From contig JAEXNT010000042.1 of the NCBI GenBank assembly GCA_023439545.1, positions 183,512 through 247,511 on the forward strand: a stretch of DNA of 64,000 nucleotides, in the 5' to 3' direction. The stretch is from Bacillota bacterium. GTDB lineage: Bacteria > Bacillota > Clostridia > Acetivibrionales > DTU013. Below the pieces are notes generated by a model. That model was not told where the DNA came from. It worked only from the letters and a program-made list of their open reading frames with translations, and ran no database searches. A program made the translations under genes and the position numbers. Of the stretch, positions 53,279 through 61,393 are shown in pieces (the stretch's first letter is position 1; each line of letters opens with the position of its first letter).

Positions 53279-54895
53279 ATGTACCGCGTCATGATCGTGG
53301 ATGATGAAAAATTCGTTAGAAAAAGTATAATAAACAGGATAGAATGGGATCAAAGAGAGCTCTTCCTGGCAGGAGAGGCCGATAACGGCGCGGATGCCCT
53401 TGAACTTGTCAGTCTGGTAAAACCGGATATCATCCTGGTCGATATCAGAATGCCTATCATGAACGGGATCGAGTTGATCCGGAACGTTAAGAGGGATCAT
53501 CCGGAAATCTTTTTCATCATTCTCAGCGGGTATGACGACTTCGAATATACAAAGGAAGCTATCAAGCTGGGGATAACCAACTATATCAAAAAGCCTATCG
53601 ACGAGAACGAGCTGAATGAGACATTGAGCCTGATAGTCAACCTTATCCGGCATCAAAAGGAAAACGAGGAGCAATTTCAGGATATTTCCAGGCAAATACA
53701 GAAAAGCAAGGCTATTATGCATGAAAAATACCTGAACAATCTTCTGTATCGCCAATACAACCTTCTCTCGGAAGAAGGCCTTGAATTCGCCTATAGTAAA
53801 TTCAGCCTGCTGCTCGCTTACATCAAGGAAGCCCCCGGCGCGGAGCATGTACAGGGGCCGATGGCGGAAGCCGTTCAGCAGAGCGTCTCGGACATACTGA
53901 AGGCAATGCCGGATTCCCGGCTGGATGCGTACGTCTTTCCAAATCCGCTTCACCCTGAAGAAATCCGCATCCTGCTGAACGGAGACTCGCTTTCCGGCCA
54001 ATCGTACAGTATTGCCGTCAGGTTGCATGCCCTGCTTCGGAAAGAGCTTTGTCCGGCGAAAGCCGGGAGTATTTCCATATCTGTAAGCGCCGACTGCGAC
54101 AGAGTGCAGGGTATCCCGCAAATATACCTGCAATGTGTCGACCAGCTCAAGCGTAAGATACTGCCGGGCCAGCCTCCTGTGCTGCAAGAGGGGGATACGG
54201 CCTTAATGGATTCCGTTTTTGCGGAGTTTGTGTATCGCTCAGTCAATTTGCTCAGGGAATTTATGGAAAAAAGAGATTTACAAAACGTCTACCGTACGCT
54301 TGAGAAAATATTCGATGCCAGAAATGAAAAAAAATTCTCAGTCGCTTTAGTTGAAAGTATTATACTGGAAATCCACAATACTATAAAAAGGTCTTTTGTG
54401 AAGCTTGAAATACAAATTCCGGGGTTTTCCGTCAAAGACCTGTTTCAGCCGGACTATCTTCTGAAATTCAACGACCTGGCAGAGCTCAGGCAGGATCTTG
54501 TTTCGCTGCTGAGACAGTCCCTGGGGCTGTCACATATGGAGGAGGGTACATTGATCAACAGGATCCGGCAGTATATACAGGAGCACTATGCAGAAAACCT
54601 GTCCCTGTCTAAAATAGCACAGGAGCATTACCTGAACCCAAGTTACCTCTCGCAGCTGTTTAAAAGCAAGACCGGTGAAAACATCTCCCGGTTCCTTGAA
54701 GATACCCGGGTGGAAAAAGCCAGGGAACTGCTGTCGAGTCTTTCGGTTTCGGTCGTTGACGTAGCGTTTCTGGTAGGATATAACGACGCGAGGTATTTCA
54801 GCAAGGTATTCAAGAAGAATACCGGCATGCTGCCATCTGTCTATCAGGAAAAGTATAACACGGACGCCGTCCGGAAACAGACAATACACGATTGA
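53279..54895 (+). CDS. YesN-type response regulator with AraC output domain
   Basis: 538-residue regulator with receiver domain (Asp55 in LVDIRMPIMNG), a long middle part and a C-terminal AraC domain (LSLSKIAQEHYLNPSYLSQL, SVVDVAFLVGYNDARYFSKV). The frame is open back to 53186, but the sequence before 53279 does not look like the family, and the receiver begins at the ATG at 53279 (MYRVMIVDDEKF). Partner of the kinase just upstream. Confidence 0.92.
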   Translation: MYRVMIVDDEKFVRKSIINRIEWDQRELFLAGEADNGADALELVSLVKPDIILVDIRMPIMNGIELIRNVKRDHPEIFFIILSGYDDFEYTKEAIKLGITNYIKKPIDENELNETLSLIVNLIRHQKENEEQFQDISRQIQKSKAIMHEKYLNNLLYRQYNLLSEEGLEFAYSKFSLLLAYIKEAPGAEHVQGPMAEAVQQSVSDILKAMPDSRLDAYVFPNPLHPEEIRILLNGDSLSGQSYSIAVRLHALLRKELCPAKAGSISISVSADCDRVQGIPQIYLQCVDQLKRKILPGQPPVLQEGDTALMDSVFAEFVYRSVNLLREFMEKRDLQNVYRTLEKIFDARNEKKFSVALVESIILEIHNTIKRSFVKLEIQIPGFSVKDLFQPDYLLKFNDLAELRQDLVSLLRQSLGLSHMEEGTLINRIRQYIQEHYAENLSLSKIAQEHYLNPSYLSQLFKSKTGENISRFLEDTRVEKARELLSSLSVSVVDVAFLVGYNDARYFSKVFKKNTGMLPSVYQEKYNTDAVRKQTIHD

Positions 54896-55106
54896 ACCAC
54901 ATACCCGCCTTGAAGGCTTACAGACCGGAAAATGAACTTCAATAATCCCTACAAACATTCATGACAATTCATAGTCGTAATATTTTTATCGGCTGTGCTT
55001 GAAAAATCTAGTAAAAAGAGTTATCTTAATTAAATAATATCACATCTGAACCAATATATGTATTTCGTGGCAGCAGCCAACCTTTACGTTAAAAAGGAGA
55101 ATAGAT

Positions 55107-56273
55107 ATGAGTGAAATGATTTTGTACAGAGGTCCCGTAGAAGAAACTCCCGAACTGGCGGGATATGACAGCAGCAGGATAGAGGCGCTGAATACGCACC
55201 TGTGGAAAATGATCGATGATAGTCGTCTCATGGGTGCAAGCTATTGCATAGCCAGAAATGACAAGGTCATTGCAAACAATGCATTGGGTTACAGCAGTTA
55301 TAAAAGGGAACAGGGCGGGCTGATGAAGCCTGATACCGTCATGCGGATAGCCTCGGTTACCAAGTTCTTGACAACAGTAGCCGTGTTCAAGCTCGTTGAG
55401 GATGGTTACATCCGCCCGGACGAGCAGATGTCGCGTTATATTCCGCAGATGGATAAAGAGCCTTTCAAGGCTATAACGATAGCACAGGTGTTATCGCATT
55501 CATCAGGTCTTCCGTTCGGTTTGGATGAAGCTTCAAATCCTTTCGCGTACATAGATAAATGCAAGAAGGGCGACGACTGGATAGAAGCCGGACTGAAAGC
55601 GGGAGTTACCTGTAAGCCGGGAGAACAGTGGATCTATTCCTCCTTCGGTTTCGTTCTGCTTGGAGCTCTGATCGGAAATGTCACGGGCATGAGGGCAGAG
55701 GAGTATATAACAAAGAACATTCTGGAACCGCTCGACATGAAGGATTCCAGCTTCAGACCCGGCCCGGAACTTGGCAGTCGCCACCTGAGACAGTTCGAGG
55801 AGTATGATAAGGACATCGACAGTATGATCAGCGGCGTATCGGACCCGGAAGCCGAAAACAGTATCTGGAGCGATGTGCCCGGGACAGCAGGAGAGATGCA
55901 CTCGACAGCACCGGATCTGTCCCGTTTCGCAAGGATGCTCTGCAATGGAGGCCGTCTCGGAAATGCCAGAGTATTGGGGAAAATGGCCATCGAAAAAATG
56001 CGTACCAAATATCTTTTCAACGTACCGGATTACTGCTGGGGCGCAAACAATAAAGACAGACTGTACGGTATGGGGCCCGACCTGCGTAGGGGAGACGCCA
56101 TCATTACCAGCCCGGATTTCTTTTTCCACGAAGGCTGGGGATACTTGTCGGTAGTAATCGATCCAAGGGAGAAATTGTCTGCCGTCTGGCTGGTTCCATA
56201 TACCGACGGCAAAGTCTGGTATCCGGAAAGTCTGCTGAACGTCAAGAACATAATCTGGTCGGGATTGATGTAA
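55107..56273 (+). CDS. Serine hydrolase of the beta-lactamase/esterase family
   Basis: 388-residue protein with the class C beta-lactamase/DD-peptidase-like fold. The active-site motif SVTK gives Ser83 and Lys86; YSSFGF holds the tyrosine of the YxN-type motif, and HEGWGY is near the C-terminal strand. There is no signal peptide, so it is cytoplasmic and more likely an esterase or amidase than a resistance enzyme. The start follows AAAGGAG. It is monocistronic, closed by a terminator. Confidence 0.85.
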   Translation: MSEMILYRGPVEETPELAGYDSSRIEALNTHLWKMIDDSRLMGASYCIARNDKVIANNALGYSSYKREQGGLMKPDTVMRIASVTKFLTTVAVFKLVEDGYIRPDEQMSRYIPQMDKEPFKAITIAQVLSHSSGLPFGLDEASNPFAYIDKCKKGDDWIEAGLKAGVTCKPGEQWIYSSFGFVLLGALIGNVTGMRAEEYITKNILEPLDMKDSSFRPGPELGSRHLRQFEEYDKDIDSMISGVSDPEAENSIWSDVPGTAGEMHSTAPDLSRFARMLCNGGRLGNARVLGKMAIEKMRTKYLFNVPDYCWGANNKDRLYGMGPDLRRGDAIITSPDFFFHEGWGYLSVVIDPREKLSAVWLVPYTDGKVWYPESLLNVKNIIWSGLM

Positions 56274-56580
56274 TGAATCGCACTGCTGATGTCTCTTGCA
56301 TTATATTGTTGTTTACTATTCAAATATTGCTTTTAACTGATGGCGTTATAGTTTACCGCCATCATTTTTTTGCTTTTTATTGCTTTTTTTTGCTTGCTTA
56401 TTTGCTACCTATTTAATTAATTAGATAACTTTTATATACTATTTATATACAACAAAGGTTTTTATTCTAAATATACCAAATATTATCTTTCTACAGCATT
56501 TGTACGTTCTTCGGCTTGAATACCAATACTGGATGACACTTTAAACCGCAAATCAAATATGGTGAAAGAAGGATATTTCT
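56274..56580. other. AT-rich intergenic region
   Basis: 307 bp with no gene. It holds the terminator at 56338-56371, then T-rich runs with repeated TTGCTTTTT units, and a TTATATAC direct repeat near 56430-56450. It includes the leader of the AraC gene, whose ribosome binding site is AAGAAGGA. Confidence 0.6.
56338..56371 (+). terminator. Rho-independent terminator of the serine hydrolase gene
   Basis: TGATGGCG (56338-56345) pairs with CGCCATCA (56357-56364) and is followed by seven T. Confidence 0.85.
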
Positions 56581-57483
56581 TTGATTGAGATTTTGAATGG
56601 AATCCATGAAACTGTAGATTACCACGGAGATTTCAAGATTCGCATATATCAAAACAAGGAATGTGAAAATTATCCGCAGCACTGGCATACCGACGCCGAA
56701 ATAATCATGCCCATTGAAAACAGTTACAAGGTAACCATAGATGAAAAGACGTATGAACTGGAGGACAGAGATATAATTATCATCCCTTCCGGCGAACTGC
56801 ACCGTATATCCGCGCCTGTTGCCGGACACAGGATAATTATCCAGTTTGACTGTAACATGCTCTATAGCCTTAACGGTTTCAATTCGGCATTTAAAATGTT
56901 CCATCCCTGCATAACGATAACGCCTTCATCAATGCCCGACGTACACACGGAGCTCTCAACGCTTGTTTTAAATATAACGTCTGAATATTTTTCTGCGCTG
57001 CCATTGAGAGAAGCATCGATCTATTCCATGCTGATACGCTTTTTCGCGATACTAGGCAGAGATTACATAAACAGAAGAGATGAGGCTTCAAATACGAAAA
57101 ACCAAAAACAGCTTGAATATGTAAACTTATTTTTTAACGTATGCAATTATATAAATGATCATTGTACCGAAAATATCAAACTGGATGACATCGCCAACAT
57201 CGCCGGCTTCAGCAAATTTCATTTTGCCCGGCTGTTCAAGCAGGTAATGAACATATCCTGCTATGATTACCTGATCAGTCGCAGGATCATGCTTGCAGAG
57301 AAGCTGTTGACCAATCCGGACATTTCCATAATGCAGGTTGCCATGAAGTCCGGTTTTAGCAGTCTTGCGACATTTAACCGTTTATTCAAGACTAAAAAGT
57401 GCTGTACCCCTACGGAATACAAGTCTCTTTACGGGATACGCGCTCAATTCCGCGACAAAAACCAGATAGTAACGTCCCTTTAG
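56581..57483 (+). CDS. AraC family transcriptional regulator
   Basis: 300-residue regulator with an N-terminal cupin (about 25-105: QHWHTDAEIIMPIENSY, IIPSGELHRISAP) and a C-terminal AraC domain (about 200-295) with KLDDIANIAGFSKFHFARLF and SIMQVAMKSGFSSLATFNRL. The start is a TTG with AAGAAGGA seven bases upstream, as no ATG in frame is near. It stands before, and in the same direction as, the CUT1 operon beginning at 57704, which it likely regulates. Confidence 0.88.
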   Translation: MIEILNGIHETVDYHGDFKIRIYQNKECENYPQHWHTDAEIIMPIENSYKVTIDEKTYELEDRDIIIIPSGELHRISAPVAGHRIIIQFDCNMLYSLNGFNSAFKMFHPCITITPSSMPDVHTELSTLVLNITSEYFSALPLREASIYSMLIRFFAILGRDYINRRDEASNTKNQKQLEYVNLFFNVCNYINDHCTENIKLDDIANIAGFSKFHFARLFKQVMNISCYDYLISRRIMLAEKLLTNPDISIMQVAMKSGFSSLATFNRLFKTKKCCTPTEYKSLYGIRAQFRDKNQIVTSL

Positions 57484-57650
57484 CTCCTTGCACAAGGCAT
57501 TTCCAAATCCTTGCGCTTAAGATATAAATAAAAAGAACCAGAGGTGAGGTGGTGATTTTTAGAAATTATTAAGCCGAAAAACAAGCAATATTTGATTAGG
57601 AGATAGCAATATACAAGGAGCACATTTAGGAAATATGTTATATAATTCAA

Positions 57651-57683
57651 ATGCAGTTGCACTTAAAATTGTGCATTTTGCAT
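57651..57683 (+). promoter_or_regulatory. Nested palindrome upstream of the CUT1 operon
   Basis: ATGCA and TGCAC (57651-57662) mirror GTGCA and TGCAT (57671-57683) around an 8-nt AT centre. It ends 21 bp before the binding-protein start, just downstream of a TATAAT at 57641-57646. A repressor- or AraC-type binding site is a fair guess. Confidence 0.45.
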
Positions 57684-57703
57684 AAATTAAAAGGAGGGAA
57701 ATC

Positions 57704-59140
57704 ATGAAACGTATTCTTTCTGTTTTACTCGTTGTTATGATGCTTGTTACCGTAGCATTCACTGGCTGCGGCAAAGCAACCACCACCGAAGAGCCGGCCG
57801 GCACTCCGGCCACCGCTGAAGCCACTGCTCCGGCAGCCGAGGCTTCCAGTGCAGCTGAGCCAGTTGCTGCTCCGACAGTAGCCGATGATCCCAGCGTTAA
57901 GGTCATCAACATTTGGGCCTTTACCGACGAAGTCCCAAAAATGATCGACAAATACAAAGCTACTCATCCGGACTTCCCGTATGAAGTAAAGAGCACTATC
58001 ATCGCTACCACCGACGGTGCTTATCAGCCCGCTCTTGACCAGGCTCTTGCAGCCGGCGGAGCAGATGCGCCTGATATCTATGCCGCAGAGGCTGCTTTCG
58101 TCCTCAAGTACACGCAGGGCGATGCATACAAATATGCAGCAGCTTACAAAGATCTCGGCATCGATGTAGACAACGCACTGAAGGCAGCTGAAATAGCTCC
58201 TTATGTCTCCGATATCGGAACAAGTCCCGATGGCAACCTTATCGGTCTTGCTTATCAAGCAACCGGCGGCGCATACATCTATCGCCGTTCGATAGCCAAG
58301 GCTACCTGGGGAACAGACGATCCGGCAACCATCAAGGATAAGATCGGACCCGGCTGGGATAAATTCTTCGCAGCGGCAGCTGAACTGAAGGCCAAGGGTT
58401 ACGGCATAGTTTCAGGCGACGGCGATATCTGGCATTCAATCGAAAACAGCTCTGAAAAGGGTTGGATCGTTGATGGCAAGCTCTATATCGATCCTCTGCG
58501 TGAACAGTTCCTGGATCTGTCCAAGAAACTGAAAGACGGCGGTTACTACAATGATACTCAGGACTGGACCGATGCCTGGTATGCTGACATGAAGGATGCC
58601 GGCAAGCAGAAGATATTCGGATTCTTTGGCCCTGCATGGCTTATCAACTACGTTATGGCTGGCAACGCCGGCAGTACAGTTGGCGACTGGGCAATCTGTG
58701 AACCTACAGTTGGATTCTCCTGGGGCGGCACATGGGTTCTTGGAAACAAGGATACCAAGCTCAAGAAGACTGTTGGCGATATAATCAATTGGATCACCCT
58801 CGATACTTCCGACACTGGTCTCCAGTATATGTGGGCAAACGGAACCTTCAGCATTCCTGAGGGCGCAACCGTTGGCACCAAGGATACTGTTGCTTCCGGT
58901 ACCGTTATGAAGAAGTCCGATGGTAAGCTCGACTTCCTGGGCGGACAGAACATGTTCGACGTATTCGTACCGGCAGGCGCAACTGCTACTGGTAAGAATA
59001 AGACCCAGTACGACGAATCCATCAACAACATCTGGCGTGATCAGGTACGTCAGTACACCGGTGGCAAGAAGAGCCGCGATCAGGCTATCGCAGACTTCAA
59101 GCAGCAGGTCGCTGATAACCTTGGTATAGCTGTAGAGTAA
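57704..59140 (+). CDS. Extracellular sugar-binding lipoprotein (CUT1)
   Basis: 478-residue binding protein with lipobox FTGC at about residues 19-22 and an Ala/Thr/Glu-rich linker to about 60. The mature part has VINIWAFTDEVPKMIDKY, APDIYAAEAAFVLKYTQG and a C-lobe with GFSWGGTWVLGNK. GC-rich codon choice suggests high expression. The start follows AAAGGAGGG. It leads two permease genes, after the AraC regulator. Confidence 0.9.
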   Translation: MKRILSVLLVVMMLVTVAFTGCGKATTTEEPAGTPATAEATAPAAEASSAAEPVAAPTVADDPSVKVINIWAFTDEVPKMIDKYKATHPDFPYEVKSTIIATTDGAYQPALDQALAAGGADAPDIYAAEAAFVLKYTQGDAYKYAAAYKDLGIDVDNALKAAEIAPYVSDIGTSPDGNLIGLAYQATGGAYIYRRSIAKATWGTDDPATIKDKIGPGWDKFFAAAAELKAKGYGIVSGDGDIWHSIENSSEKGWIVDGKLYIDPLREQFLDLSKKLKDGGYYNDTQDWTDAWYADMKDAGKQKIFGFFGPAWLINYVMAGNAGSTVGDWAICEPTVGFSWGGTWVLGNKDTKLKKTVGDIINWITLDTSDTGLQYMWANGTFSIPEGATVGTKDTVASGTVMKKSDGKLDFLGGQNMFDVFVPAGATATGKNKTQYDESINNIWRDQVRQYTGGKKSRDQAIADFKQQVADNLGIAVE

Positions 59141-59156
59141 TTAGAAGCAGTAAACA

Positions 59157-59186
59157 GGGGCGGGCGGATGCCTTTCCGACCGCCCC
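59157..59186 (+). promoter_or_regulatory. GC-rich hairpin after the binding-protein gene
   Basis: GGGGCGGGCGG (59157-59167) pairs with CCGACCGCCCC (59176-59186) with one mismatch, followed by ATTTTATTATT. It is terminator-like but sits inside the operon, before the permeases, so it probably acts as a leaky terminator. Confidence 0.65.
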
Positions 59187-59234
59187 ATTTTATTATTGAT
59201 TATTTATGCCCAAACCCTTACCGGAGGTGATCCA

Positions 59235-60221
59235 ATGCGACGCAAGAGTGTCAGCTATGCCAAATACGGCTATATATTTTCAATACCATTCGTACTTGCG
59301 TACCTCGTTTTCTCGTTATACCCTACAATCTACACGGCAGTTATCGGCTTTACAGATTTAAAAGGTTTAACCAAAACCGATTGGAAATTCCTGCCGAATC
59401 CATTTCAGAATTTTGAACAAATTCTGAAGAATCCATCTTTCATTACTTCAACCAAAAATACGGCGATTATATGGATCATCAACTTCATTCCGCAAATACT
59501 GCTTGCACTCCTGCTTACCGCCTGGTTCACCAGCCAGCGCCGCCATATAAAAGGACAGGGTGCGTTCAAAGTTATTTTTTATATGCCGAATATAATAACA
59601 GCTGCTACGATAGCCATACTTTTCAGCTCAATGTTCGGATATCCCATGAGTCCGGTCAATGACCTGTTCCAGACTTTTGGTTTATCCAAAGAGCCGATTT
59701 ATTTCCTGAACTATAAGTGGACGGCTAAGCTCATCGTATCATTTATACAATTCTGGCAATGGTACGGTTATACGATGTTGATATTAATTTCAGGCGTTTT
59801 AGGTATAAACCCGGAACTCTTTGAAGCAGCGGAGATGGACGGCGCTTCAGGTTCAAAGACTTTCTTCAGGATAACTATTCCCAGCCTAAGGCCCATTATG
59901 CTCTATATGCTTGTTACAAGCCTGATCGGCGGTTTGAATATGTTCGACATCCCGAAGCTTTTCGTACCGAACAGCGGTCCGGACAACGCCACGCTTACGA
60001 CAAGCGTATTCATTTACAATCAGGCATTCAGCGGGAGTTACATGTATAACCGCGCGGCTGCTGCAAGTATGATCATGTTTGTAGTTATAGCCATACTATC
60101 AGGAATACTTTTCTACAGCATGCGCGATAGAGATGCAGCCAAACTTAGAAAAGCGGAGAAGAACAGAGCAAAAGCTTATAATCAAGCCAACAAGACAGCG
60201 GCAAGGAGGTCGGAAGTATGA
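59235..60221 (+). CDS. Sugar ABC transporter permease (CUT1, MalF-like)
   Basis: 328-residue permease with about six spans and the EAA loop FEAAEMDGASGSKTFFRITIPSL. The ATG at 59235 follows GGAGGTGAT; upstream in-frame starts lack a site. The C-terminus is strongly basic (KLRKAEKNRAKAYNQANK). It overlaps its partner by 4 bp. Confidence 0.9.
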   Translation: MRRKSVSYAKYGYIFSIPFVLAYLVFSLYPTIYTAVIGFTDLKGLTKTDWKFLPNPFQNFEQILKNPSFITSTKNTAIIWIINFIPQILLALLLTAWFTSQRRHIKGQGAFKVIFYMPNIITAATIAILFSSMFGYPMSPVNDLFQTFGLSKEPIYFLNYKWTAKLIVSFIQFWQWYGYTMLILISGVLGINPELFEAAEMDGASGSKTFFRITIPSLRPIMLYMLVTSLIGGLNMFDIPKLFVPNSGPDNATLTTSVFIYNQAFSGSYMYNRAAAASMIMFVVIAILSGILFYSMRDRDAAKLRKAEKNRAKAYNQANKTAARRSEV

Positions 60222-61066
60222 GAAGCAGATCGAATATATCCGGATATGCATTGAATACGGTTATATATGCCACCTGCATTATCCTGGCCATATTGAGTAT
60301 ATTGCCGTTCTGGATCATGATTACGAACGCGACGCGCGGAACATTTGAGATACAGCAGCATGCCGTATCGCTTTTGCCTTCGACACACCTGATGGATAAT
60401 GTAAAAGTGCTGGAAGGCAAGAGCTTCAACGCGATGACCGGCTTTATCAACTCTATGATAATTTCCACCGGCGCCGCGGTATGTGCAGTGTATTTCTCTT
60501 CGCTTACCGCATATGGTTTGGTTGCGTATGACTGGAGGTTGCGCCAGCCGTTCTTCACCTTTATAATGGCCATATTGATGATACCCGCACAGGTGGTAAC
60601 TATAGGCTTTTATCAGTTTATGTACCACATCCACATGACGAATAATTTTTTACCATTGATACTTCCTGCCATAGCCGGACCGGCGATGGTGTTCTTTATG
60701 AGGCAGTACCTGCTGGCAACGCTGCAGCTCGATATTGTGAACTCGGCGAGAATAGACGGCGCAGGTGAGTTTTACACGTTCAACAGGATAATCCTGCCGA
60801 TCATGAAGCCTGCCATAGCAACACAGGCGATATTCGCATTCGTGGCAAGCTGGAACAGCCTGTTCACGCCGATGGTTCTGCTCAACGACAAGTCAAAATA
60901 CACGATGCCGATAATGGTAAGCCAGCTGCGAGGCGATATTTACAAGAAGGAATACGGTTCGATCTATTTGGGCCTGACCATGACGGTAATACCGTTGTTC
61001 GTGGTATATTTCCTGCTGTCGAAATATATCATAGCAGGTGTTGCGCTGGGCAGTATCAAGGAATAA
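60218..61066 (+). CDS. Sugar ABC transporter permease (CUT1, MalG-like)
   Basis: 282-residue permease with about six spans, ILPFWIMITNATRG near the N-terminus and the EAA loop VNSARIDGAGEFYTFNRIILPIMKP, ending AGVALGSIKE. The start follows AAGGAGGT. Last gene of the operon, closed by a terminator at 61109. Confidence 0.9.
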   Translation: MRSRSNISGYALNTVIYATCIILAILSILPFWIMITNATRGTFEIQQHAVSLLPSTHLMDNVKVLEGKSFNAMTGFINSMIISTGAAVCAVYFSSLTAYGLVAYDWRLRQPFFTFIMAILMIPAQVVTIGFYQFMYHIHMTNNFLPLILPAIAGPAMVFFMRQYLLATLQLDIVNSARIDGAGEFYTFNRIILPIMKPAIATQAIFAFVASWNSLFTPMVLLNDKSKYTMPIMVSQLRGDIYKKEYGSIYLGLTMTVIPLFVVYFLLSKYIIAGVALGSIKE

Positions 61067-61108
61067 TACGACCGCTTACCGTAACAATTGAAAAAGAAAA
61101 CTTGTTAG

Positions 61109-61145
61109 AAACCCCCTGTAGCAGTATTTGCGACAGGGGGTTTTT
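61109..61145 (+). terminator. Rho-independent terminator of the CUT1 operon
   Basis: AAACCCCCTGT (61109-61119) pairs with ACAGGGGGTTT (61133-61143), followed by more T. Confidence 0.85.
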
Positions 61146-61219
61146 AGCTTTCACCCGATATTAAAGAAAACCGTTGGAATTTTGTGGGTTTCGTATGGAA
61201 ATGTGAAAAAAATAGTATA

Positions 61220-61248
61220 TTGCCAAATCACATCATATATGGTAAAAT
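61220..61248 (+). promoter_or_regulatory. Predicted promoter of the exporter/protease genes
   Basis: TTGCCA (61220-61225) and TAAAAT (61243-61248) are 17 bp apart, with TGG just before the -10 (extended -10). It lies 145 bp before the exporter start. Confidence 0.55.
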
Positions 61249-61393
61249 ATGTATAATAATAATAGAAATTTAAAATTATGTAATAAAATATTAAATATAG
61301 CAATATGCTAACAATTAATGTCGAAAAAGTATTTTTAAAGGTCTGAATTCTTTTTTATACGAGAGTAGACTAAATGAATAAAAAGGATAAAAA

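Larger units (their letters stand above)
61067..61393. other. Junction into AT-rich DNA
   Basis: 327 bp with no supported gene. It contains the terminator at 61109-61145, a predicted promoter at 61220-61248, and a seven-codon leader frame (61374-61397, reading MNKKDKK) whose stop overlaps the next start as ATGA. Base composition drops sharply in GC from here to the window end. Confidence 0.6.

Noticed and set aside
53264..54187. Minus-strand open frame of about 300 codons opposite the YesN gene
   Set aside because: Shadow of the regulator gene; sequence is not protein-like and lacks a start site.
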